This document shows, piece after piece, positions 44,554-52,147 of a stretch of 64,000 nucleotides of DNA (position 1 is its first letter; the number at the start of each line of letters is the position of its first letter). The notes beneath the pieces were generated by a model. That model saw only the letters and a program-made list of their open reading frames with translations, was not told where the DNA came from and did not search any database. The translations under genes were made by a program, and so were the position numbers. Location: the NCBI GenBank assembly GCA_965200925.1, contig OZ241738.1, positions 372,001 to 436,000 on the forward strand. Reading direction: 5' to 3'. This DNA comes from WTGU01 sp965200925. Lineage in GTDB: Bacteria; Pseudomonadota; Alphaproteobacteria; UBA828.

Positions 44554-45624
44554 ATGGTGGCCATGTCCGGCGACACAAGGGAGACGGTGACCGATTGGTT
44601 AACGAGTGCCGATACCTGTTTCCTTCTCGGGGCGGGGTGTAGCAGATGTGCCGGTAAACCGCTTATTGGCGAGCTGACCGATAACGTCAAGCAAGGCGCA
44701 GACGACGCTCTCTTGAAGCAGTTCAACAATCTGAAGCCCACGAATAGTCGTCCTGCAACGGTCGAAGACATCCTCACCTACCTCACTCGGTATCGAGATA
44801 TTTTGAACACGGTTTCCACGACTGATGAGCAACCCTGTACGGCGGAACAAATCGATTCATGGCTGGCGTATATCAAGAGGGGGATCGTCGAAAATATCGC
44901 CGATGATTGGTCATCGAATGACTATCACAAACGATTCTTGGAAAGATTGCGCAATCCAGGAAAAGTGCGCGATATCTTCAGCCTGAACTACGATACCACT
45001 CTCGAAGCGAGCCTGGACGATCTTCGGGTGCCGTATGCAGATGGGTTCCGTGGGGCGAATCGAGCGTGGTTTGATGATGATGTTTTCGACGAGAAGAATA
45101 CCGTTGTATATCGACTATTCAAGCTTCATGGCTCCGTTAACTGGATTCGCGGCGCAGATGGTCATATTCGCCGCGTTTCCCATCGGACCGACGACGAGCC
45201 CGCTGTCGTCTATCCTTCGGAGCAGAAATATATTCAGACGCAGTATGGGGTTTACGAAACGCTGATGGGGCGTTTTCGAGGTCGACTCAGGTCAGAAAGA
45301 ATGAACAATTACCTTGTCGTCCTCGGATACAGCTTCAACGACGAGCATATAAACGAGGCGATTTGCGATTCCGTAAACGCGCGTGGGAATAATCTCACCG
45401 TCATTTCTTTCGTCGGTCCGGAGGATGACACAGACGCACAGGATGAACGTCTCCGCGCTCTCGAGGCTCGCTGTGATTCCCGGTTCAACGCTTTCATCGG
45501 TGACGGTCGGGAAGGTCGTTTCATTGGAAGTGCAGTCGACTCCGACGAGGCTGGCGCGATCCTCGGAGCCGAGCTCTGGAGGTTCGAGAATCTGGTGCAT
45601 TTCATCGCGGGAGAGGGCGTATGA
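44554..45624 (+). CDS. SIR2-like NADase of a SIR2-HerA system
   Basis: 356 residues from the ATG at 44554 (a second ATG lies three codons later), with GGAGAAGGG upstream. SIR2 motifs: TCFLLGAGCSRCAGKPLIGE (GAGxS), VRDIFSLNYDTTLEASL (NYD) and VVYRLFKLHGSVNWIRGADG (LHG with the catalytic His). There is no zinc-ribbon Cys quartet as in classical sirtuin deacetylases, which fits the SIR2-like NADases of antiphage systems. The gene overlaps herA by 4 nt. Known SIR2-HerA pairs form a large complex that depletes NAD+ when infection is sensed. GC content is lower than in the preceding ATPase gene, suggesting separate acquisition. Confidence 0.88.
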   Translation: MVAMSGDTRETVTDWLTSADTCFLLGAGCSRCAGKPLIGELTDNVKQGADDALLKQFNNLKPTNSRPATVEDILTYLTRYRDILNTVSTTDEQPCTAEQIDSWLAYIKRGIVENIADDWSSNDYHKRFLERLRNPGKVRDIFSLNYDTTLEASLDDLRVPYADGFRGANRAWFDDDVFDEKNTVVYRLFKLHGSVNWIRGADGHIRRVSHRTDDEPAVVYPSEQKYIQTQYGVYETLMGRFRGRLRSERMNNYLVVLGYSFNDEHINEAICDSVNARGNNLTVISFVGPEDDTDAQDERLRALEARCDSRFNAFIGDGREGRFIGSAVDSDEAGAILGAELWRFENLVHFIAGEGV

Positions 45625-47288
45625 GCGACGAGATACTCAAGATCGGCCATGTCATCGAGGTATCGGGCTCGCGGGTCGTAGGTGAGCTCGAGGGAACGGT
45701 GGAAGATCTCTACCGGACCTATCGCAGCCGCCGCTATACGGTGGGACAGGTTGGCTCGATCGTGAAGATCAAAGCGGGCGACAAGCTGGTGTTCGGCGTC
45801 GTGACCGCGCTGCGCATGACGGAGCTCCCGCCGGACGCCGTCGCCGCCATGCGCGGGCAACCGGTGGCTTCCGACGCCAAGCGGCTGGAGGTCGATCTGT
45901 TCGGAGAAGGGCTACGAACCGGCTTGGGCGAGGAGGACTTCGATTTCCAGCGCGGCGTCGCCACTTACCCACTGCCCGGTCAGGGCATTTTCCTGGCAAA
46001 CGTTGTCGAGCTGGAGCGCATCTACCGTCGCCCAGACAAGCCGAGCATTCACGTCGGCGCTTTGTCCCAAGCCTCCTCTCTGCCCGTGCACCTTCTTATG
46101 GACGAGTTGCTCGGAAAGCATTTTGCCGTGCTCGGCACCACCGGGGCAGGGAAGTCGTGCTCGGTCACGGTTCTGTTGCGCGCCATTCTCGAGAGAGCGC
46201 GCAAAGCGCATGTGATTCTACTCGACCCGCATAACGAGTATGGACGCGCTTTCCCGGAGACGGCTGAAATCATAGATCCCACGATGCTCAATCTTCCTCA
46301 CTGGCTGCTCAATTTCGAGGAAAGTACGGAGCTGTTCGTCGGCAGAACGGAGCGCGCGGCTACAAGCCAAACCAATATCCTGAGAGATGCGATGTTCGTT
46401 GCGCGACAGGAATTTGTCGTTGAAAACGCGGAATCAGAGAGTATTACGGTCGATACCCCTTCTCCATATCGGCTGGGCACGCTAATTACACAAATAGATT
46501 CGAGTAAACCTGGTACACCATCGAAACAGGAGTCTTATTTGAAGATCATGAATAAGATCAAAACTCTTCAGCAGGACAGGAGATTCTCGTTCCTGATTCG
46601 ACCTGATGATGAGGTGAAGGACGATCTGAGCGACATCTTGGCACAATATCTTCGTATTCCTGTGTCGAACAAACCACTTTCGATCATCGACCTTTCCGGC
46701 GTGCCTTCGGATGTGGTGGATGTGGTCGTTTCGGTCTTGTGCCGAATGATCTTCGACTTCGCGGTGTGGAGTCCGCGTCCTGTCGAAGTCCCCATCTTGT
46801 TGGTGTGCGAGGAAGCTCATCGCTATGCGCCGCGGGGGGACGACGCGGCATTCCAGCCAACGAAGCAGGCGCTTTCCAGGATTGCCAAGGAAGGACGCAA
46901 ATATGGCGTTGGCGTCGGCCTGATATCGCAGCGCCCGTCGGAAATATCCGAGTCTATTCTGTCGCAATGCAACACGCTTATTGCGTTGCGTATGAGCAAC
47001 GAGCAGGATCAGAATTTCGTGAGGCGGGCGTTGCCTGATTCGGTTCGCAGCCTCGTTGATACTCTCTCCACATTGCGAACGCAGGAGGCGCTGGTGGTCG
47101 GGGAAGGCTCCGTCGTACCGGTCCGGCTGCGCTTCGACGATCTTCCCGAGGGAAACCGGCCGCAGAGCGCCGACGTCCCGTTTGCGGAACGTTGGTCCAC
47201 TGAAACCGCCGACGCCGCCTATGTGAAGGAGGTCATACGACGCTGGCGTTCTCAGGAAAGGCCGCCGCATACGGGATCGGACGGATAA
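45621..47288 (+). CDS. HerA-family ATPase/translocase of a SIR2-HerA system
   Basis: 555 residues, start overlapping the SIR2 stop (ATGA). The N-terminal HAS-barrel (DEILKIGHVIEVSGSRVVGE; RYTVGQVGSIVKIKAGDKLV) leads to Walker A GKHFAVLGTTGAGKSCSVTV, then VILLDPHNEYGRAFP, a helical insertion, Walker B VPILLVCEEAHRYAP, and the arginine region IAKEGRKYGVGVGLISQRPS, typical of HerA/FtsK-like hexamers. The C-terminal LRTQEALVVGEGSVVPVRLR is conserved in HerA. It is expected to form a hexamer with the SIR2 partner. Last gene of the defence operon. Confidence 0.92.
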   Translation: MSDEILKIGHVIEVSGSRVVGELEGTVEDLYRTYRSRRYTVGQVGSIVKIKAGDKLVFGVVTALRMTELPPDAVAAMRGQPVASDAKRLEVDLFGEGLRTGLGEEDFDFQRGVATYPLPGQGIFLANVVELERIYRRPDKPSIHVGALSQASSLPVHLLMDELLGKHFAVLGTTGAGKSCSVTVLLRAILERARKAHVILLDPHNEYGRAFPETAEIIDPTMLNLPHWLLNFEESTELFVGRTERAATSQTNILRDAMFVARQEFVVENAESESITVDTPSPYRLGTLITQIDSSKPGTPSKQESYLKIMNKIKTLQQDRRFSFLIRPDDEVKDDLSDILAQYLRIPVSNKPLSIIDLSGVPSDVVDVVVSVLCRMIFDFAVWSPRPVEVPILLVCEEAHRYAPRGDDAAFQPTKQALSRIAKEGRKYGVGVGLISQRPSEISESILSQCNTLIALRMSNEQDQNFVRRALPDSVRSLVDTLSTLRTQEALVVGEGSVVPVRLRFDDLPEGNRPQSADVPFAERWSTETADAAYVKEVIRRWRSQERPPHTGSDG

Positions 47289-47803
47289 TAGTAGGCCGGG
47301 CGTATTGATACGTCTGATCGTTCCGATACGGGAACGCGTGTAGCGGTGACCAAGTTTCTTCGTTCTCACTCACCCTACTTCTCGATACCCTCGAATGTGT
47401 AGAGACTTCCATACAGGCGTCGATGTGACGTTGGTGTTCCGGGTTTGATGTCGAATGCGTCAGACCCGTTTCGCCGCGATGAAGAACGCCTCCGAGGAAC
47501 ATCCACTCGGTCACCGACGATTCGAACAGGAAAGCGAACCTTTCCCGGTAGAGCATGACGGGATCTCCGAACTACGCATTGATCTCTCCAGCGCCAACAG
47601 AGTGGCTGCGCAGTAAGTATATGGTGGTGGGCGCACGGCGAAACTCGGGTGGGCCGCTGTCATCGCCGAAAGAGGACGATGAAGGGGACACGTCTCCAGA
47701 TCAGAGGGCGATCCACCTCACGCCGCTCAGCCAACGACATCAGGCTTGGCGAAGGGCGGCTCTCCGGTTCGACTCGCCGCAGGATCCTCTACAAGTGAAC
47801 TAG
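47289..47803. other. gene-poor stretch after herA
   Basis: About 515 bp with no convincing coding sequence or hairpin terminator. Short open frames here have mixed, atypical composition. Confidence 0.4.
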
Positions 47804-48079
47804 CAGCGGGCGGACTGGCGGGCAGTTCGGCGCGGAACCTTGCAGCACGAAACCCTCGATGGCAAAAGAGCAAGCGTGTTTGTTGAGGGCGAGAACCTGG
47901 AGATTCAGGTGAGCTACGGGGTCGGCGCGGGCACTCTGGAGGACAAGGTCCCTGAGGACAAGGTCCCTTACGCGCTTGCCATCACGCTGGAGGTCACCGA
48001 GGAACTCGGCGTGGACATATACGATGAAGTGCGGGCCACGATTCACGCGATTCAGGTGCGGCCGGAGGCCACTCCCTGA
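47804..48079 (+). pseudogene. C-terminal remnant of a larger protein, possibly subtilase-like
   Basis: An open frame bounded upstream by a TAG at 47801 reads RADWRAVRRGTLQHETLDGK, VFVEGENLEIQVS and VPYALAITLEVTEELGVDIY, ending DEVRATIHAIQVRPEATP. The chain has protein-like composition but no ribosome site, and its first residues look like mid-protein sequence. It recalls the C-termini of subtilase-like proteins found beside AAA ATPases in defence islands, but this is from memory and not certain. The 5' part of the gene is missing. Confidence 0.35.
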
Positions 48080-48117
48080 TTCCGACCATGGTTGATGTCA
48101 ACCGGAGGGCCCAGTCA

Positions 48118-48368
48118 GTCGCTTTCGATACGGCTTGCCGCGATCTTGACGGGATCGTTGGCGAGATGGGTATAGCGGCCGGTGCTTCGGACCTGGATGG
48201 AGTTAGGCTAGGTGCCTGCGCGTGGCTGGCGAAAGCTGTGGCACAAGTCACGAATGCGCACGTCTTAAAACCCGACGCGCTGCGGATCTGTCGCTTGCGA
48301 ACGCACGTGTTCACGAACGTTGCAGGTCGGTTGAATGTGGGCCGGAGAACCTGCTGGCGGTCATTCAT
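48118..48368 (-). pseudogene. relic of a second tyrosine integrase (C-terminal part)
   Basis: The minus strand carries degraded counterparts of the intact integrase's end: the DVRIRDL-CHSF-AS region opposite 48235-48262 and GRYTHLAND-KIAASRIES opposite 48125-48180, in different frames. At DNA level the plus strand shares stretches with 49340-49560, such as GGCGAG-TGGG-TA-GCGG and GCGCACGTCTT. The internal segment matching HSF-to-GHTQ is partly deleted. Too broken to be expressed. Confidence 0.7.
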
Positions 48369-48800
48369 GGATTGCCGTCCTTGCGGGGATGGCGCCGGTT
48401 TCCAATTGTCGGGTCACGCGATCCAGGAAAGTACGCGGGGACAGAATTACGACCGATCCGTATCGCGGTTCCGTGAAATCCTGGCTGTTGCCGGTGATCA
48501 GAACCGCGCCGCCGGCCGTTGCGGTTGCCAGATAGATTTCATCGTCAGGGTCGCGAAGGCCGAACGCCACATCCGTCGGCTCGAGCACAGTGGCGACCCG
48601 CTCGAGTTCCCCGATGATGGCCAGGAGACCGTCGCGGTACGACGCGTGTGCGGATCGTTCCGCTATCCTCATAACTCATCGACAATGGGCCCCGAGAGTA
48701 CGACCTCGTGATCGCGTACCGTCTCGATGATGACTTCGGCGCAGGTTCCTCCGGATCGAGCCGCCGAAACAAGAACGTTGCAGTCAATGACAACCCTCAT
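48361..48800 (-). pseudogene. frameshifted PIN-domain toxin
   Basis: The start (MRVVIDCNVLVSAARSGGTC, then AEVIIETVRDHEVVLSGPIV, DEL) is followed by TGA. The protein resumes one base off as MRIAERSAHASYRDGLLAII, ELERVATVLEPTDVAFGLRD, PDDEIYLATATAGGAVLITG and NSQDF. Joined, these give a full PIN nuclease with its four acidic sites (VIDCNVLV, GLRDPDDE, NSQDF region). The shift is at 48675-48680 (GAGTTATGAGG), as if one base were lost. The toxin start overlaps the antitoxin stop by 4 nt. The 3' end abuts the relic integrase. Confidence 0.78.
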
Positions 48801-49090
48801 GTTTCGCAGGCGCGACGTTCGCTGCGAGCCTGGGCGATGTCGGCAATGACATCTTCCATGACTTCGTCCTCGGAACGACCGGCGTCCTCGGGCAAGGGCT
48901 CGATCTGCGCGAGGATGGATGCAATCCGGTCGACGGCCGTATTGCGGTCCACCACCTCCTTGGGACGGAAGAGGATGCCGTCTCCGACAACGGTAGCCTC
49001 CAGGAGATCGCCCGCATGCAGATCGAGCCCTTTGCGCAGCTTGGCGGGAATGGTGATCTGTAACTTCGGTTTCACGGTGACCAAGGGCAT
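48797..49090 (-). CDS. AbrB/MazE-family antitoxin
   Basis: 97 residues from the ATG at 49090. MPLVTVKPKLQITIPAKLRK followed by GLDLHAGDLLEATVVGDGIL and FRPKEVVDR is a standard AbrB swapped-hairpin DNA-binding domain. The C-terminal half is acidic and helical (EPLPEDAGRSEDEVMEDVIA), the usual toxin-binding part. It should repress its own operon and neutralise the PIN toxin encoded immediately downstream (4-nt overlap). Intact, while the toxin is frameshifted. Confidence 0.85.
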   Translation of the reverse strand: MPLVTVKPKLQITIPAKLRKGLDLHAGDLLEATVVGDGILFRPKEVVDRNTAVDRIASILAQIEPLPEDAGRSEDEVMEDVIADIAQARSERRACET

Positions 49091-49254
49091 GACGGGCCTC
49101 GCAGAACGAAACTTGGAAAGTTGCTCTTTCTTACCATGGCGTAGGCGAAGATGCAATATCGGGCCGTCCGGGTGTGATCAAGCAAGTTGTTCTCGCTCGA
49201 TCGAAAATCGCGCCGGCGACGGAGCGTGTAACCTCGCCGGGCCGGGCTGCTCAT

Positions 49255-50442
49255 TCACCCTTCGTTACGCGAAGAACTCGCTTCGTCGATACCCATGAGG
49301 TTCCCACCGATGCTGTATGTGATGCGGGATGCGGCGTTCTGGATGGAGTCGCGGGCGAGGTGGGCGTAGCGGGCGGTGGTCTGGACCTGGGTGTGGCCGA
49401 GCAGCTTGCCGATCATGGTCAGGCTCTCGCCGAGCGCCAGCGCGCGGCTGGCGAAGGAGTGCCGCAGGTCGTGGATGCGCACGTCTTCAAGGCCGGCGCG
49501 CGCCCGGATGCGCCGCCAAGGGCGTTGCAGGTCGGTCAAGTGCGAGCCGGGGAGCCTGCCGGCGATCACCCACGGGTTGCCGTCCTCGCGAGGAAGCCCT
49601 GCCAGCACGGCGCGGGCTTCCGGCCCGAGCGGCACGACGCGCCCGCCGGTCTTGGCGTCGGGAAGCTCGATGCAGTCGTCCTTCACATACTCCCAGCGCA
49701 GATCGCGGATCTCCGACATCCGGCAGCCGGTGAGCAACAGCAGGCGGAAGGCGGCGACGGCCGAAGGCATCTCGCCCTCCGCCTCGCGCAACACTTCGCC
49801 CAACCGAGCCGTCTCTTTGGGCGACAGGAAGCGCTCGCGCCGGCGCTCCCTGTAACGCTTGACGTGCCGGCAGGGGTTGGACCCGTCCGCGCGCCAGCCC
49901 CAGACCTCGGCGAGGGAGAACATCTTCGAGAGCACCCCGAGGGTTCGGTTGGCCTGATAGGGCTTGTCGCGGAGGCCGTGATGCAGGGCGGCGACGTCCT
50001 TGCGTTGAACCTCCCGGACCGACAGTTCCCCAACTGCGGGGTCGACGAACAGCTTCACCGAGCGGCCGTACTCCGCCTGCGTGCTCGGCTTGCAGTGGGT
50101 TGGGACGTACTCCTCCAGGAACCTGCGTCCGAGATCCGCCATGGTGGGTTCGGTCGCGTTCCGGGCTTCCGCGTCCCGGGGATCGATGCCCTTCTTCGCG
50201 TCGGCCAGTATCTCCAACGCCCGCGCTCGCGCTTGGTCCGGGCTCAAGGGGCCGTGGGGGCCGACGGTGAACCATCGCAGCTTGCCGGCGACGCGGGTCT
50301 GGACGACATAGTACTTGCGCCCCGACTTCCGCACCCGGATGCCGAAGCCGGTGAGGTCGCCGTCCCAGTGGACGGTATCGGTGCCATTCGCCTTCAAGGC
50401 GTCGACGGCGCGCTTGGTGAGGCGGGGGATGCGGTTCGCCAC
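49255..50442 (-). CDS. tyrosine recombinase / phage-type integrase
   Basis: 395 residues starting at a GTG at 50442 with AAGGAG 8 nt upstream (MANRIPRLTKRAVDALKANG). An ATG at 50547 would extend it but lacks a ribosome site. Domains: N-terminal arm-binding (GDLTGFGIRVRKSGRKYYVV), core-binding SAM-like (LEEYVPTHCKPSTQAEYGRS), and catalytic. Catalytic residues: Arg in LLLLTGCRMSEIRDLRWEY, His-x-x-Arg in VRIHDLRHSFASRAL, His in MIGKLLGHTQVQTT, and nucleophile Tyr in TARYAHLARD. All are present, so it is probably active. The adjacent initiator-tRNA fragment (50633-50677) is the likely attachment site. It would integrate and excise the accessory island to its left. Confidence 0.95.
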   Translation of the reverse strand: MANRIPRLTKRAVDALKANGTDTVHWDGDLTGFGIRVRKSGRKYYVVQTRVAGKLRWFTVGPHGPLSPDQARARALEILADAKKGIDPRDAEARNATEPTMADLGRRFLEEYVPTHCKPSTQAEYGRSVKLFVDPAVGELSVREVQRKDVAALHHGLRDKPYQANRTLGVLSKMFSLAEVWGWRADGSNPCRHVKRYRERRRERFLSPKETARLGEVLREAEGEMPSAVAAFRLLLLTGCRMSEIRDLRWEYVKDDCIELPDAKTGGRVVPLGPEARAVLAGLPREDGNPWVIAGRLPGSHLTDLQRPWRRIRARAGLEDVRIHDLRHSFASRALALGESLTMIGKLLGHTQVQTTARYAHLARDSIQNAASRITYSIGGNLMGIDEASSSRNEG

Positions 50443-50585
50443 AATCCGAATCTCCTTGACGGGACGAGGGATAATAGCAGACTGGCAAACGATTGGCAAA
50501 CAGTTTGCATCCAACCAGAGCGTATCCGTGCGCGAGCATGACAACAAGAATTCCAGGATTTTACCTATGATACAGCATCTTGTGC

Positions 50586-50626
50586 TACTATCGCGTATAC
50601 CAGCGCGCCTTTGTCATGCGATAGTA
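50586..50626. repeat. inverted repeat between integrase and att site
   Basis: TACTATCGC at 50586-50594 and its reverse complement GCGATAGTA at 50618-50626, immediately beside the tRNA fragment. Suitable as recombinase or excisionase arm sites, or as an operator. Confidence 0.5.
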
Positions 50627-50632
50627 TCGAAA

Positions 50633-50677
50633 CTCATAACCTGAAGGTCGCAGGTTCGAATCCTGCCCCCGCAACCA
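50633..50677 (+). other. attachment site: 45-nt 3' fragment of initiator tRNA-Met (fMet)
   Basis: The segment runs from the anticodon loop (CTCATAACC, anticodon CAT) through the variable loop (GAAGGTC), T-arm (GCAGGTTCGAATCCTGC) and acceptor strand to CCCCCGCAACCA. There is no D-arm or 5' acceptor strand upstream, so it is not a complete tRNA. The sequence corresponds to initiator tRNA-Met, including the encoded CCA. 3' tRNA fragments next to an integrase are typical att sites. The fragment points right, so the complete tRNA copy is expected at the far left end, outside the window. Confidence 0.85.
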
Positions 50678-50681
50678 ACTC

Positions 50682-50715
50682 AAGCCCCTGGAAACACTGA
50701 TGTTTCCAGGGGCTT
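50682..50715 (+). terminator. intrinsic terminator after the tRNA fragment
   Basis: A perfect 15-bp stem (AAGCCCCTGGAAACA and its complement) with a 4-nt loop (CTGA), followed by TTCGATT. Its position directly after the tRNA 3' end suggests it is the original tRNA terminator, left beside the attachment site. Confidence 0.85.
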
Positions 50716-52147
50716 TCGATTCCTGTCCCGTGAATATGTGCTTGGTGTCGTAAGCATACCGTAAGCGGATTCGAGTCAATTGCCACGCACGTATGCGCAG
50801 GTTTGACGGTAACCGTTCGGTCGGGCCGTAGTAAACGTTCGCTGCCGGGTAAGGGTGGCGGGATCAGCCAACGGATCTCCTAGCTCGGCGGACACCCACT
50901 ACCTCCCGCCCCGGGGTCATCTACGGTGCCACCCCATGGGACATGGTCATTTCCGGCCGTCATGTCATGCGAGGAGCCGGACTGGCGTTACTCGTTTGGG
51001 CTGACGCGGCCCCTTCCGCGCGTCGAGGGAACGCATGCGGGCGAAAGCATTCCATGACGGCTTGGCCAAACGTTTGCGTTTGCCGGCTGTGCGTGTCGCG
51101 ACCCTCAGCAAGGAGGTCGGGGCGCGGCCGAGTCGACACCCGCGAAGCCGGTGAACACCTCGCTCTCCGCTTCAGGTCGCTGTCGGGCCGGCTGGAGAAC
51201 CAAGATGCTCCCGCACGCTCCCAACGGCGCCCGCCTCCCGCCCCCGCCGCGGCATCGTCCTGCCCAGGGACAGCACGAATGAGTTCCGGGCCGCCAGTTC
51301 GCGCATCGACATGCCGCTCCCTGCACTCTCGGTGTTGCCGTTCCAACACCAGGGCGCGGCGTCGACCTTCGAAAGCCCGTCTTCATCCACCGGCACCCCT
51401 GCCGCCTGGTAGTGCCCAGCGGCACCGCACGTCCACCCGGCGTTACCCGGTTCCCGGACGTCATCTCCGTGAACCGCTCTCCGAGCACATCCACCGCCTC
51501 CGACGCCACCGTGTGGCCGGAAACCCGCGGGAACCCCCTCGAACGCTCGTGTTCGCCTCCGGTGGTCGCGTTGTCCAGGATCGTCCTCGTCGCTGCAGCG
51601 CGGGTGCCCCCTGGACGCACCGATATGGGGAGAAGCGGCATCGCTTCACGACCGGGTCGGCGAAGCCGGCGTCGGCGTGGTAGTAGCGATGGGGACCCCT
51701 TTCGGTGGCTCGGGCGTTTCTGGACGACACATGCTTGCCCGGCAAAGAAATCTCCCGTTGCTGCCGCACCGATATCGGGGTAGCCTGAGCGAGATGGTCT
51801 TCCGGCCCGACATACCCCCATCTTCGAGATCGACCGGTACGACCCGGCGACGGTCCGACGCGATGGCAGCCGAGGCTTGGCACCGTCGTCTCTCCGTTGC
51901 GCCAAGCAGCGCCGGGACCCGCTGGGCGGGAACGGTGCAAGAATTCGGTTCTGACCGCGAACATCGGCGACGGACGTTCATGCTGTGCAGCCGACCTGGT
52001 TTTTGGGCTGTTTCAATAGCGCATGCGTTCCCTCTACAGGCATGTGCTTGGTTGGGCTGTAACCGAATCGCCACCGCTTCCGGTCCGCCATACATTGGTC
52101 TTCACGGATGACTTTTAGTATGCCTCTCTACCACGAATGGAATTAGA
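50716..52147. other. 1.4-kb stretch without a confident gene
   Basis: Overlapping open frames on both strands are short, Arg/Pro/Ser-rich and switch frame. Protein-like fragments on the minus strand (VPVDEDGLSKVDAAPWCWNG; MSMRELAARNSFVLSLGRTM near 51.25-51.4 kb) hint at a decayed gene that I cannot identify. No transposase motif or terminal inverted repeats were found. Confidence 0.45.

Noticed and set aside
50588..50779. A complete tRNA gene near the integrase
   Set aside because: Only the 3' 45 nt are present; the D-arm and 5' acceptor strand are missing, so it is an attachment-site fragment.
50943..52111. Several 120-270-codon open frames on both strands right of the attachment site
   Set aside because: Arg/Ser/Pro-rich, mutually overlapping, no motifs, no ribosome sites and no IS ends. 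Possibly a decayed gene that I cannot name.
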